Origin: Nannocystis sp. | GTDB lineage: Bacteria > Myxococcota_A > Polyangia > Nannocystales > Nannocystaceae | DNA length: 64,000 bases | NCBI RefSeq assembly: GCF_016714285.1 | Contig: NZ_JADJNN010000020.1 | Coordinates: 1 to 64,000 of the forward strand | Direction: 5' to 3' | Part shown: positions 48,181 through 57,938 of the stretch, piece after piece | Numbering within the stretch: the stretch's first letter is position 1 | Layout of the letters: each line of letters opens with the position of its first letter | Position numbers and translations under genes: made by a program | The notes under the pieces: generated by a model | Told to the model about the DNA's origin: nothing | Databases searched by the model: none | What the model saw: only the letters and a program-made list of their open reading frames with translations

Positions 48181-49755
48181 ATGCGTAGACTTCAATGCGT
48201 GCTGGGAATTGCGAGCTTGTGGGTCGTGGCTGGCTGCGGCGACGCGGGGACGACCTCGACGGCGACCGCGGGCAGCTCCAGCGGAGCGACCGCAGCACAG
48301 ACCAACACGTCCGCGCCGACGTCCGAGCCGACGACCGAGCCCGCGACCGACACCGGCGCGACGCTCGCGGTCTCCGACGGCTCGACCTCGATCACGCCGA
48401 CGACCGACGGCACCACCGATGTCAGCTCGTCCTCGGGCGTCGAGCCGACCTGCGGCGACGGCAACGTCGACCCGGGCGAGGGCTGCGACGACGGCCCCGA
48501 CAACGGCCCCGGCAAGGCCTGCAACGCGACCTGCCAGGCCAACGCCTGCGGCGACGGCGACCAGGGCCCCGGCGAGGAGTGTGACGATGGCGTCGACAAC
48601 GGCGACATGAACTCCTGCAAGGCCGACTGTACCAACAATATCTGCGGCGACGGCAAGCCCGGGCCCGGCGAGGGCTGCGACGACGGCAACCCGGACGACA
48701 ACGACGAGTGCACCAACGAATGCAAGCTCGCCACCTGCGGCGACGGCAAGCTCGCGCCGATGGAGGCGTGCGACGACGGCAACATGATCGACTCCGACGA
48801 CTGCACCACGATGTGCACCAAGGCCGCCTGCAGCGACGGCTTCGTCCAGCCGGGCAACATGGAGGAGTGCGACGCCGGCCCCGACAACGCCGACAACGCC
48901 GCCTGCACCACCGAATGCAAGAACAACGTCTGCGGCGACGGCAAGCTGTTCATGGGCACCGAGCAATGCGACGACGGCATGGCCAACGGCCCCGACAAGG
49001 CGTGCACCGCGATGTGCAAGCTAAACGTCTGCGGCGACGGCGGCAAGGGCCCGGGCGAGGAGTGCGACGACGGCAACAAGGTCGAGACCGACGCCTGCCT
49101 CGGCACCTGCAAGAACGCGACCTGCGGCGACGGCTTCGTCCAGGCCGGCGTCGAGCAGTGCGACGACGCCAACATGGTCAACACGGACGCCTGCGTCATG
49201 AGCTGCAAGACGGCCAAGTGCGGCGACGGCTTCGTGCAGGCCAACGTCGAGCAGTGCGACGACGCCAACATGGTCGACAACGACGCCTGCTCGAACATGT
49301 GCAAGATGAACGTGTGCGTGCCGACCGGCCAGCGCGCCCCGCTCAACATGCTCAGCATGGACACCGCCAGCGGCTGCTGGAGCGGCAACCCCTGCGACAA
49401 CGACCAGTACAACTTCCAGCCGAGCGACGGCCAGGACTTCCAGGCCTTCGACCAGCTGATCGCCTGCAAGGGCGCCTCGACCTGCGTCGCCAACGTCGGG
49501 ATCGGGACCTACGGCAGTGTTGGCGCGTGCCAGGGCGCCTGGGACGTGCTCTGCGACGGCGTCAACGTCGGGACGATCGTCACCAACGGCAAGACCTGCA
49601 CCGGCTCATCGATGGCCAACGGCTGCAAGGTCACCTTCCCGGCCCGGAACTGCGCCGAGGTCACGCTCCGCGCCAAGGACGACGCCGACGTCATCAGCGG
49701 CTGCTGCGGCGGCAACTCGCCCGACTCGATGATCGTCGCCTTCAGCGCCTGGTGA
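48181..49755 (+). CDS. lipoprotein with DUF4215-type Cys-rich repeats
   Basis: 524 residues. Signal with lipobox VVAGC, then a Ser/Thr linker (about 20-90). From residue 95 to about 400 there are nine repeats of roughly 33 residues with pattern CGDG-x-x-x-x-GE-x-CDDG-x(6-8)-AC-x-x-x-C (for example TCGDGNVDPGEGCDDGPDN, ICGDGKPGPGEGCDDGNPD). These are the myxobacterial disulfide repeats (DUF4215, TIGR02232). The C-terminal part (about 400-524) is distinct, with SGCWSGNPCDND and four more Cys. Two middle repeats have replaced CDDG by CDAG or ECDA. Surface-exposed and rigid; partner unknown. Overlaps the convergent GH25 gene by 14 bases. Confidence 0.88.
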   Translation: MRRLQCVLGIASLWVVAGCGDAGTTSTATAGSSSGATAAQTNTSAPTSEPTTEPATDTGATLAVSDGSTSITPTTDGTTDVSSSSGVEPTCGDGNVDPGEGCDDGPDNGPGKACNATCQANACGDGDQGPGEECDDGVDNGDMNSCKADCTNNICGDGKPGPGEGCDDGNPDDNDECTNECKLATCGDGKLAPMEACDDGNMIDSDDCTTMCTKAACSDGFVQPGNMEECDAGPDNADNAACTTECKNNVCGDGKLFMGTEQCDDGMANGPDKACTAMCKLNVCGDGGKGPGEECDDGNKVETDACLGTCKNATCGDGFVQAGVEQCDDANMVNTDACVMSCKTAKCGDGFVQANVEQCDDANMVDNDACSNMCKMNVCVPTGQRAPLNMLSMDTASGCWSGNPCDNDQYNFQPSDGQDFQAFDQLIACKGASTCVANVGIGTYGSVGACQGAWDVLCDGVNVGTIVTNGKTCTGSSMANGCKVTFPARNCAEVTLRAKDDADVISGCCGGNSPDSMIVAFSAW

Positions 49756-51349
49756 GCGCTCGTCGCGTGCGACGACGACGGCCGACCAGGCCCAGCAGGC
49801 TCATCAGGGCCAGCAGACCAGGCGCTGCCGGGCCGGGCGCGCCGCGGCAGCCGCAGCCCTCGTCGCCATAGCCCGGAGGCAGCGCCGCGCCGCCGCCCCC
49901 CACCCCGCCGCTAGACCCGCTGCTGCCACCGACCTCGCTGGTGGTCGGCGGCGGCTCGCCCCCCGAGCTCGCCGCGCCGGAGCCCTCGCTGCCGATCCCG
50001 GTCGCCTCGCCGCTGCCGCCGCCGCTGCTCGCGGAGTCCGTCTCGGGCCCCGCCTGCACCGGCACGACCTGCAGCGCGTCGAGCACGATCGACAGCTCGA
50101 GGTCGTTGCTCTCGCCGGTGTTGTCGTTGATGCGCACGTAATGATCGGTCGCCGCCGCGAAGGTGTAGCTGCCGAGGTCGACCCAGCCGCTGGCCAGCGA
50201 CTGGTCGACCGCCACCGGCGTCTCGCCGCCCGCGTGGTGGACCACATAGGTGGCCTGCTTGGTCTCGCCGAAGGGCGGCTCGATCCACGCCGATAGCGCG
50301 TACTCGCCGGCCGCGGCGAAGTCGAGGCGAAAAATCGCATAGTTGGACGGATCGGGGTAATCGGTGGCGTTGGTCCACACCAGCGAGCCGCCCTGCCCGA
50401 CCGCCTCGTCGCGCCAGTACTGCGGATCGCCGTACAGCTCGTAGCAGGCCGCGCCGTTGTCGATCGTCGCGCCCTCCGGCGGGATCACGCCGCAGGGCGG
50501 GCAGTCGGCGGCGCAGGTGTACACGTCCTCGCCGAACACGCACTTGCCGTCGCCGCACACCACCCCGCCGACCGCGTATCCCTGCAGTTCATCGGCGTTG
50601 CCGTTGAACAGGTCGGTGTCGACCGCCCCGGCGATCCCCGCGATATCGCCGCAGTCGCAGGTCTGGTGCATCGTCCAGGTCGCCCACGCGTCGGGGATCA
50701 GCGGGCAGCCCGGGTTGTAGTTGGCGATCCACAGCGGATAATCCGCGAACTCGCCGCTGCCGACGTTGTCATTCCAATAATAGTAGCCGGTGTAGATGAA
50801 GGGCACGACCCCGGTCGCGGCCTCGATGGTATCGAGCCAGGCGTGGATCGCCGCGACGTACTGCGCCTTGGGCACGGTGTCCTTGCTCTCGACGTCGATC
50901 ATCGGCGGCATGTCGCCGGGCTGCAGCGGGCCGGTGAGGTCGAGCAGCAGCTGGGCCTGGGCGACCGGATCCTCGCTCGGCTCAAAGTACTGATATACGC
51001 CGATGCGGATCCCCGCCGCCCGCGCGCCCGCGAGGTTGGCGGCGAACTTCGGGTCCTTGAAGTTGAGGCTGTGCGAGACCCGGGCCCACGCGAACACCAC
51101 CCCGTCGCCGGCCACCGCGTTCCAGTCGATGTCGCCCTGGTAATACGACACGTCGATGCCGGGGACGGTGTCCCCCGCCGCGCAGACCTTTCCCGGAAGG
51201 GTCGGCTGTGGGCCGGCGCCGAGCTCCAGACCGAGGCCGTCGCCCATCACGTTGCCGTACGGCCGCGCGGCCAGCTTCGGCGCCGCCGCCAGATCGCCCG
51301 CAGACAGGACCACGAGCGCGGCCACGAGGAGCGCGGCACCACGACGCAT
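49742..51349 (-). CDS. GH25 lysozyme-like secreted protein with MYXO-CTERM tail
   Basis: The ATG at 51349 gives a signal peptide (ALLVAALVVLSAGDLAAA). 535 residues. The GH25 domain (about 60-250) begins PGIDVSYYQGDIDW (first catalytic Asp), has VVFAWARVSHSLN, IGVYQYFEP and MPPMIDVESKD (the DxE catalytic pair), and ends with YPLWIANYN. A short Cys cluster (CGDGKCVFGEDVYTCAADCPPC) follows, then a carbohydrate-binding/golvesin-like domain (about 285-430) and a Ser/Gly linker. The end is DEGCGCRGAPGPAAPGLLALMSLLGLVGRRRR, a MYXO-CTERM sorting signal. It hydrolyses beta-1,4 links in peptidoglycan; for a predatory myxobacterium this may attack prey walls (inference). Confidence 0.92.
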   Translation of the reverse strand: MRRGAALLVAALVVLSAGDLAAAPKLAARPYGNVMGDGLGLELGAGPQPTLPGKVCAAGDTVPGIDVSYYQGDIDWNAVAGDGVVFAWARVSHSLNFKDPKFAANLAGARAAGIRIGVYQYFEPSEDPVAQAQLLLDLTGPLQPGDMPPMIDVESKDTVPKAQYVAAIHAWLDTIEAATGVVPFIYTGYYYWNDNVGSGEFADYPLWIANYNPGCPLIPDAWATWTMHQTCDCGDIAGIAGAVDTDLFNGNADELQGYAVGGVVCGDGKCVFGEDVYTCAADCPPCGVIPPEGATIDNGAACYELYGDPQYWRDEAVGQGGSLVWTNATDYPDPSNYAIFRLDFAAAGEYALSAWIEPPFGETKQATYVVHHAGGETPVAVDQSLASGWVDLGSYTFAAATDHYVRINDNTGESNDLELSIVLDALQVVPVQAGPETDSASSGGGSGEATGIGSEGSGAASSGGEPPPTTSEVGGSSGSSGGVGGGGAALPPGYGDEGCGCRGAPGPAAPGLLALMSLLGLVGRRRRTRRALTRR

Positions 51350-51499
51350 GCAGGGGGGAGCGGCCGTCATGACCGCGACGGTTGCACCTCACGGGGCCCG
51401 GCGGCAAGCGATTTCGCGCCGACCCGAGCGTCCCGGCCGACCCAGGCCCGGCTCGCTCAGGCCGGACACAGCTCGCTGCCGCAGAGCCCGGCGCACCGC

Positions 51500-53218
51500 T
51501 CACGGCCGCGACAGCAGCTTGAGCGTGCACGGCAACGCGGCCGCGAGCTCCTTCGTCAGCCGGGCGCTGAGGTTCGGGCGCGCCGCCGCGGCCTCGCTCG
51601 CGTAGCCCTTGCTCGCGCCGAGCACCTCGTAGCTGAGCCCGCCATCCGCGGCGACGCGGACCCGCAGGTCGGGCCGCACACCCCCGGCCGCGGGGGCCGG
51701 CAGGGCATTCTCGAGGTAGCGCTGGATCTCACCCGGACACGCGCCGCTGAGCACGGGCTTCGTCGCCGGGGTCGTCGGCCGCGGCTCGACGACCGGCTTG
51801 CGGGTCGTCGGTGTCACCGGCGTCGGCGTGATTGGCGTCGGCGTGATTGGCGTCGGCGTCGGCGTCGGCGTCGGCGGGTGGGTCACGGGCAGCGTGGTCG
51901 GTTCGGGCACGACGACCGGCCGCTCCGGCGCGGGCGTGCTGGGCTCCGGCGCGACCACGGCGACCTCGCTCGGCGCCTCGCCGCGATCCCACGCCAACAC
52001 GAGGCCGGCGATCGCCGCCGCCGCGACGAGCCCGAGCCCGAGCCAACGCCAGGGCCAGCGCCGCAGCGGGCTCGCTGCAGCTGCAACGACCGGCCCGGCG
52101 CTGCGCGTGAGCGGATAGGTCGCGTCGCCATCGGCCGCGCGCGCGTACAGCTGCACGCTGGCCCAGTCGAGCTGCCCGGGGTCGCGGACCAGCGCGTCGC
52201 GGGCGACGACGAAGGCCCGCTCGAGCGAGGTGCCCGGCCCCGCGAGCGCGGCGAACAGGGCCCCGCAGAAGCGCGACGATCCGGCGGTGCTGAGCGGGAA
52301 GCGCGAGGCGACCACGGCCCGCAGCCCGGCGCGATGGATCATCTGGGCGATGCTCCCGAGGTGGTTGCCGGGCTCGCCGTCGGCGCCGCTGTTGCACGCC
52401 GCGAGCACCACCAGGCGCAGCGCCCCGGCGTGCGGGGCGATCAGCTGCTGCACGCGGCCGGCGTCGACGACCACGCTCGCGTTGGCCTCGGCCGCGCCGG
52501 CGGTGGCGTCGAGCGCGAGCCCGTAGGCCCCGCCGATCGCGGCCCCGTGGCACAGCAGCAGCAGCGCGTCGATCGGCGGATCGACCCCACCGGCCCGCTC
52601 GAGCGCCGCGGCGATCGCAGCGAAGCTGGCGTGCGGGACGACATCGCGGGCCGGATCGAAGTCCGCCGCGAGCGCGGCCTGCAGCGCGGCCTGGTGCTCG
52701 GCCGCTGGCACCGCCCCGCCCGCCGCCGACCACGCGAACAGCACCCGCCCGCGCCGCCGCGCCGGCGTCACCGGATCGGGGAAGCTGCTGGTCTCGGGCC
52801 ACTCATAGCGGATCACGAGCCCGGGGATCCCACCCAGCAATTGCCCGGTCGACTTGAGCGCGACCAGCTCCCACGGCAGCGCGTAGAGCTCCGCCGCCGC
52901 CGAGCGGATCGTGATGGCGATCGCCGCCCCGGCCCGCGCCGCCGCGACGATCGCCTCCTCGCGCGCGCCCCAGCCGACCCCGGCCAGGAACTCGCGCAGG
53001 AGCCCGCCGATCCGGTGCAGCAGCTCGGGCTCGGCCGCCGGGTCGCGCAGCGCCTGCAGGTCGGCCAGCAGCGCGCGGCTCCACGGGAACTCCGACGCCT
53101 CGAAGCCGCCCCCGGGCGTGCGCACCAGATACGGCTGCGCCGCGAAGCGGAAGCTGTGCGGCTGCCCGGCGCTCTCGGCCCGGGCGAACTCGAGGACGAT
53201 GTGCAGCGGCTCCGACAT
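51500..53218 (-). CDS. transmembrane CHAT-domain protease
   Basis: 572 residues. The N-terminal CHAT (caspase-like) domain spans about 1-365: PWELVAL and IPGLVIRYEWP, then the catalytic His224 in LLLLCHGAAIGG and Cys275 in VVLAACNSG. IRAVVASRFPLSTAGSSRF-type and LERAFVVARDAL strands complete the fold. A transmembrane helix follows at about 391-410. The extracytoplasmic side has a Pro/Thr repeat (TPTPTPITPTPITP) and a C-terminal domain of about 90 residues with two Cys (CPGEIQRYL, CTLKLL). The order CHAT-inside, tail-outside suggests ligand or wall binding controls the protease. It starts 6 bases after the lipoprotein gene in the operon. Confidence 0.88.
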   Translation of the reverse strand: MSEPLHIVLEFARAESAGQPHSFRFAAQPYLVRTPGGGFEASEFPWSRALLADLQALRDPAAEPELLHRIGGLLREFLAGVGWGAREEAIVAAARAGAAIAITIRSAAAELYALPWELVALKSTGQLLGGIPGLVIRYEWPETSSFPDPVTPARRRGRVLFAWSAAGGAVPAAEHQAALQAALAADFDPARDVVPHASFAAIAAALERAGGVDPPIDALLLLCHGAAIGGAYGLALDATAGAAEANASVVVDAGRVQQLIAPHAGALRLVVLAACNSGADGEPGNHLGSIAQMIHRAGLRAVVASRFPLSTAGSSRFCGALFAALAGPGTSLERAFVVARDALVRDPGQLDWASVQLYARAADGDATYPLTRSAGPVVAAAASPLRRWPWRWLGLGLVAAAAIAGLVLAWDRGEAPSEVAVVAPEPSTPAPERPVVVPEPTTLPVTHPPTPTPTPTPITPTPITPTPVTPTTRKPVVEPRPTTPATKPVLSGACPGEIQRYLENALPAPAAGGVRPDLRVRVAADGGLSYEVLGASKGYASEAAAARPNLSARLTKELAAALPCTLKLLSRP

Positions 53219-53224
53219 GACTCC

Positions 53225-54190
53225 TCACTCGTCGCAGCCACGCGGGCGCAGGCCCGCCGCGACCAGCTCGTCGATGGTCCCGACGGGCACCAGCAACACG
53301 TTTTGCCCGGCCCGCAGCGTGCGGGTCATGCCGGGGAAGCGCAGGCAATAGTCAGCGCTGCCCTCCTCGTCGTCGACGGCGGTGACGCCGATGCGCGCGA
53401 GCTCGCTGGCGGGCAACCTGCCGCCGATGCGGGCGGAGGCGCGGGCCGGGCCGGGCTCGACGTTGTAGTCCTCGGCGGTGAAGGTGAGCGTCGACTCCTT
53501 GCAGCTGCTGCCCTCGCTGTCGTCGAGCAGCACCTGGGTGACCGGCGGTCCGCGGCGCCCCTGGACGTCGATCTCGATGACGCGGGCGCCCTGCTCGCTG
53601 CAGATCGATCCGATGTTCACGCGCTGCTGGCCGCACAGCGTCGCATCGCAGGGGTGATCGGTGCTGTCGTCGGCGCAGTCCTGATGCCCACAAAGCGCCT
53701 CGGCGCAGCTCGAGAGCACGCGCTCCGGGGCCGCGTACAGCTCGGTGAGCGCGTCGTCGTCGAAGGCCGTGACGAAGTCGTCGAGGGAGATCAGCGAGAC
53801 CTCGATGTGCACGTCGCCCTGCAGGCGACTGCCCTTGAACTCGGTGGCGAAGCAGCGGACCGCGGTCGCGCAGGTCAGGTCGCCGGCCAGATCGCTCTCC
53901 TCGCTGTCCAGGCACCACGCCGTCAGCTCCTCCTTGGTCTCCCACGAGCCGTCCAGGCAGCTCAAGATCTGCGTGATGTCGTCGTCGTCGCGCGGCGACT
54001 GGCCGCAGCGCCGCTCGCAGTCGGCGAGCGCGGCGTCGCTGGTGGGCCCGTAGCCGAGCCCCGACGGCAAGAAGCCGCAGGCGTGGGCGCTCGCGCAGGC
54101 GGCCGCGCAGCCCTCGTCGCTGCCGACGTTGAAGCCCGCACACGCCGACGCGAACAAGCCCAGCGCGAGCGCGAGTCGACCGAGCCTCAC
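53225..54190 (-). CDS. Cys-rich putative lipoprotein, CHAT operon
   Basis: The GTG at 54190 overlaps the upstream stop (GTGA). 321 residues: a short signal (LGRLALALGLFASAC, lipobox ASAC), then a domain with about 18 Cys in irregular spacing (GCAAACASAHACGF, CCL-type pairs, LCGHQDCADD, PCDATLCGQQ). A C-terminal beta-rich part follows (ARVIEIDVQG, QVLLDDSEGSSC, NVLLVPVGTIDEL). No family recognised. Being cotranslated with the 894-residue secreted protein and followed by the CHAT gene, it is likely a membrane- or outer-membrane-anchored partner of that system. Confidence 0.75.
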   Translation of the reverse strand: MRLGRLALALGLFASACAGFNVGSDEGCAAACASAHACGFLPSGLGYGPTSDAALADCERRCGQSPRDDDDITQILSCLDGSWETKEELTAWCLDSEESDLAGDLTCATAVRCFATEFKGSRLQGDVHIEVSLISLDDFVTAFDDDALTELYAAPERVLSSCAEALCGHQDCADDSTDHPCDATLCGQQRVNIGSICSEQGARVIEIDVQGRRGPPVTQVLLDDSEGSSCKESTLTFTAEDYNVEPGPARASARIGGRLPASELARIGVTAVDDEEGSADYCLRFPGMTRTLRAGQNVLLVPVGTIDELVAAGLRPRGCDE

Positions 54191-56871
54191 CGCGCACCTC
54201 CGAGGATCAACCCGAGGCCCGCGTACATGCTGGCCCCGCCGACCGCCGTCACCGCCCGCGTGCCCGAGAACATGTCCTGCAGCCCCGTGCTCCCGAGCGT
54301 GATCATGTGGCCGATCGTCAGCGGCCCGGCGGGGTAGCTGAGCCCGAGCTCGAGCGTGCTGTCGATCGTCGGCCGCACGCGGAGGTTGGACGGGCCGAAC
54401 GATGAGCCGGTCGCGAAGTCGGGGTAGGCCGTCACCTTGCTGACATCGACGATCGCCACGCCGCCCGAGACCGAGAGGCGGGCCCGGAGCTCGACCGGGA
54501 TGCTGCCGCGGCGCGTGCGAGCCTCGACCAGCGGCCCGACCACCACCCCGTGCCGGCGCCACTCGATCGCCTGGATGCTCTGCTCCCCGCCGACCGCGAA
54601 GTCCTGCCACGAGGGCAAGCCCGCCGCGCTGGCGTAGCGGGTATATGTATATCCGCCGGCCACGCCGAGCCCGATCCAGCGGCGCGGGCGGTACCAGGTG
54701 TGCCCGAGCTGGACCCGCAGCAGGTGGGCCCGATAGTCGCGGATCGGCGTCAACACCGTCAGGTCGGGCGCGAACATCACGCTCCCCCACAGCTCGCGCT
54801 CCGGCACCTCGAAGCGCACGCAGGTCGCGTCGATCGCCGGCCCCGGCTCGCCCTTCGCGTCGACCCAGCGCGCCACCACCAGGTAGGTGCCCGGCCCCGA
54901 CGCCGCGAAGCTGCCCTCGAGCTGCGTCGCCGACGCGGCACGCAAGGCCGCCGCGTCGTGCTCCGTGAGCTCGCTGTCGCGGCGTGCGATCGACACCGGC
55001 ACCGGCACCGGCGCGTCCGCACCGCGCAGCCGCATGTCGACCGCCGCGAGCGCGGTCTGCCGGTCGCGCCCGCGCAGCGCCTGACACTCGCCCGGCGGCT
55101 TGCGAAACTCCGCGGCGAAGTGGAACGCCGCGAGCTGCGGCAGACCGTCGACCTCCGTCCGGCCGAACGCCGCGAGCTCGACCCGCGCCCGCGTGCGGTA
55201 CGGGAACGCCGTGGCGCCCTCGCGGATGCGCAGGTAGCTGCGCCCGAGCAGCTGGTCGAGCACGCCGCCCACGCTCGACTCGAGCTGCGCCTCCGAGCGA
55301 AAGCGCAGGGTCTGGACCCGCAGCAGCTGCTTGAGGTCGAGGCCCGCGACCTCGCCGCGATCGCGGCCGAACACCTCGCGCACCGAGATCGCCGAGCCCT
55401 GCAGCGACAGGCTGGTGCCGTCGCTGCCGCAGCGCAGCTCGAGGCTGACGAGCTCGTCGATGCCCTGACGCCACGCCTCCTTGGCGACCGTCGCCACCGT
55501 CTCGAGGCTGTCGGCCCCGGTCGCGCCGCCGGTCGTGCCGCCGGCCGTCGGGTTCAAGCTGTCGCGCAGGCTGCCGAGCGCCGAGGTGATCGTGGCGTAC
55601 GACGCGAGGTCACGGAACACCCGGCCCGTGCGCGCCTCGTTGCTGCGCAGGTACTCGGTCGCCAGCAGGTTGGCCTGCCACGCCAGCGCCGCGTCGCAGC
55701 CCGGCGCCGCGCTGGCCCGCACGATCGCCACGCTGCGCGGCTGGTGCAGGTCGAGCACGACGTCCTGGCACAGGTTCTGCGTCGTCGTCTCGACCGCCGC
55801 CGGCAGCGTCTCCCGGAAGCGAACCACACACTGCTCCTTGCCCGCGCAGCGCAGCGCCACCAGCTCGTGCGCCCCGGCCTGCACCCCGACCGTGCGGTGC
55901 GCCAGCCGCTGCCCGCGGCTCAGCACCCGCCCGTCGATCATCAGCGTGGTGTCCGCGTCGAGGTCGACCGAGAGGCGCAGGCAGCCGAACTCCGCCGGCC
56001 CGTCCCACAGCGTCCGGTCGTGGGTGACAAAGCCGCTCCAGCTGCGCGCCGTGGCCGTGTCGGCGTGGACCGCCCGCACCGTCACCACCGACCACGCCGG
56101 CACCGCGACCACGAACAGCCGGCGCTCGCGCTGCACCACCGCCTCGTCGGCCGCGAACCACTGCAACACGACCCGCTCGCCCGCCGCCGCCGCGACGAAC
56201 AGCGACTGCCCGGGCAGGGCCGCGACCGTCAGCAGGTGCAGCTCGGCCAGCGCCCCGGTGTCCAGCGGCACGCAGCGCCCGTCGCCCAGCGTCGCCGCGG
56301 CGAACGGCGGCACCGGCACCTCGCGCTCGGCGACGTCGGCGAAGTAGGCGTCGATCGCCGCGTCCAACGGCTTGCAGCCCGCCCCGGCGAGCCGGCGATC
56401 GCCGAGCCCCGCGAGGCCTCGCCGCACCGCGAGCAGCTCCGCCGCCGCGCTCGCCTCACCGCCGAGGTCGAGGTGCGGCGCGCCGCCGACGACCAGCTCC
56501 GCCAGCGCCGTCGCCTCCCAGCTCCCGCGCGCCGCGAGGCGTGCCAGCAGCGGCGCGTGCTCCGGCTGCGGCCGGCCCCGCCGCCCGCACAGCACCCCGA
56601 GCTCGCGCTGCTGATCCGGCGCGAGCCCGACGATCGCCGGCACCGCGAGACAGCGCCCCGGATCGACCACCGTCGCTCCGCTCGTCGTTGCCGGCGCCGC
56701 ACTCTTCGAGGCCGCCGCCGCCCCACTCGTCGTTGCCCCCGCCGGTCGACTCGTCGGGGCCGCCGCTCCGCTCGTCGTTGCCGGCGCCACACTCGCCCTG
56801 GCCGCCTGCGTCCCGACGACCAAGCACGCGGCCCCGGCGATCCACGCCCCGAGCCCGTGCACCCGCATCAA
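54187..56871 (-). CDS. large secreted hypothetical protein, CHAT operon
   Basis: 894 residues with a signal peptide (WIAGAACLVVGTQAARA, cleaved near ARAS), then Ala/Thr/Ser repeats (ATTSGAAA). Residues about 70-400 have helices plus beta strands (LRLSVDLDADTTLMIDGRVLSRGQRLAHRTVGVQAGAHELVALRC resembles PEGA-like beta domains). A 530-720 region has RVELAAFGRTEV. The last 150 residues (WYRPRRWIGLGVAGGYTYTRY, LSVSGGVAIVDVS, GLGLILGGAR) look like strands of an outer membrane beta-barrel. Its stop overlaps the lipoprotein start, so the three genes here make one operon. Function unknown; a surface receptor or pore part is inferred. Confidence 0.72.
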   Translation of the reverse strand: MMRVHGLGAWIAGAACLVVGTQAARASVAPATTSGAAAPTSRPAGATTSGAAAASKSAAPATTSGATVVDPGRCLAVPAIVGLAPDQQRELGVLCGRRGRPQPEHAPLLARLAARGSWEATALAELVVGGAPHLDLGGEASAAAELLAVRRGLAGLGDRRLAGAGCKPLDAAIDAYFADVAEREVPVPPFAAATLGDGRCVPLDTGALAELHLLTVAALPGQSLFVAAAAGERVVLQWFAADEAVVQRERRLFVVAVPAWSVVTVRAVHADTATARSWSGFVTHDRTLWDGPAEFGCLRLSVDLDADTTLMIDGRVLSRGQRLAHRTVGVQAGAHELVALRCAGKEQCVVRFRETLPAAVETTTQNLCQDVVLDLHQPRSVAIVRASAAPGCDAALAWQANLLATEYLRSNEARTGRVFRDLASYATITSALGSLRDSLNPTAGGTTGGATGADSLETVATVAKEAWRQGIDELVSLELRCGSDGTSLSLQGSAISVREVFGRDRGEVAGLDLKQLLRVQTLRFRSEAQLESSVGGVLDQLLGRSYLRIREGATAFPYRTRARVELAAFGRTEVDGLPQLAAFHFAAEFRKPPGECQALRGRDRQTALAAVDMRLRGADAPVPVPVSIARRDSELTEHDAAALRAASATQLEGSFAASGPGTYLVVARWVDAKGEPGPAIDATCVRFEVPERELWGSVMFAPDLTVLTPIRDYRAHLLRVQLGHTWYRPRRWIGLGVAGGYTYTRYASAAGLPSWQDFAVGGEQSIQAIEWRRHGVVVGPLVEARTRRGSIPVELRARLSVSGGVAIVDVSKVTAYPDFATGSSFGPSNLRVRPTIDSTLELGLSYPAGPLTIGHMITLGSTGLQDMFSGTRAVTAVGGASMYAGLGLILGGAR

Positions 56872-57103
56872 CCAGGCACCCCCGCGCCCACGACCTCACA
56901 CCTCGCCATCCCAGCATTGCGGGCCGCCGACAACCAGACCTCACCGCGTTTGTACCCCGCGCCCGCGAAGCTTGACCAGCGCGCCCACGCGATCAATGTC
57001 GCCCGCGCCATATCTCATGCACACGCAATCGCTCGAGCACACCCGCGCTTCGCTATCGAGCACGCCGCAGCAGCGCGGATATGCCACGCGGTCGCGCCTG
57101 GCC

Positions 57104-57850
57104 TCATCCGGGCCGCTTGCTCCGAGGCCGTATCTTGACCGTGTCGCCCTCACGCAGCATTTCCTCGCGCATGGCCGGGCTGATGCTCAGCGCGCGCTCG
57201 GGGTCGACGGCCACATCGATCACCCGCCGCTCGCCGGCGCCGAACACCAGCGCGATCGTCTCGTTGGCCCCGCCCCACAGGACCTGCAATGTGCACTCGC
57301 CCGGCTGGACCTCGCGAAATGCGAAGGCCCCGTCAGCGTCCGCGTGCTCCTCGCGGACCGAGCCCCCGCAGCGCAGAAGGACCACCGCCCCGGCCAGACG
57401 CTCGCGGCTGCGTAGGTGCACGACAAAGCCCCCGAAGACGACCTCGGCCCCGGGCGGGACCACGAGCGGAACCCGGGTAATGTGGGCACCGCGCTGGGCC
57501 CACGCCTGAAGGGTCCAATAGACGCCGCGCTGCGATTCCGGGTCGAGCGGGACGTCGATCAACCGCCGCTCGTCGGCACGCAGCACGAGCTTCACCACCG
57601 GCATGTCCGTGCCGAGTGCCGCGTGGAGCGTGCAGTGACCCGCAGGCACCCCGCGAAACACGAAGGCACCGTCCATGTCGGTCCACTGCGTCGTCAGCCG
57701 GAACTTCGATCCACAGTGCAACGATACCCGCGCCCCCGGCAGGCGCGCCCGGCTGCTCGCATGCACCACCCAGCCGCCGACAATCACCTCGGACGCCGAC
57801 GCACCGGCCGGTGCCGCGAGAACGAGCGCGACGAGGAGCGCGGGGAGCAC
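57104..57850 (-). CDS. exported protein with two carboxypeptidase-regulatory-like domains
   Basis: The start is GTG at 57850 (read as Met), giving a signal peptide (ALLVALVLAAPAGASA). 248 residues. Two beta-sandwich domains of about 90 residues each: VGGWVVHASSRARLPGARVSLHCG followed by DGAFVFRGVPAGHCTLHAAL, and GGFVVHLRSRERLAGAVVLLRCG followed by DGAFAFREVQPGECTLQVLW. Each ends VDIPLDPE- or IDVAVDPE-like. This is an internal duplication of a CarboxypepD_reg-like unit. No enzyme domain, so it is a structural or binding protein. Partners unknown. Confidence 0.75.
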   Translation of the reverse strand: MLPALLVALVLAAPAGASASEVIVGGWVVHASSRARLPGARVSLHCGSKFRLTTQWTDMDGAFVFRGVPAGHCTLHAALGTDMPVVKLVLRADERRLIDVPLDPESQRGVYWTLQAWAQRGAHITRVPLVVPPGAEVVFGGFVVHLRSRERLAGAVVLLRCGGSVREEHADADGAFAFREVQPGECTLQVLWGGANETIALVFGAGERRVIDVAVDPERALSISPAMREEMLREGDTVKIRPRSKRPG

Positions 57851-57938
57851 CTCGCCATGCTACGCGAGCGCAAGCCCCCGGACACGGACCGCGTTCCGCC
57901 CCGCCTGTCACGATGTACAATCACCGCGCGTGCTCGCC

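Noticed and set aside
50666..54337. Long plus-strand frame of 1223 codons.
   Set aside because: Opposite to GH25, CHAT and lipoprotein genes that have clear motifs and starts; composition is typical of a shadow.
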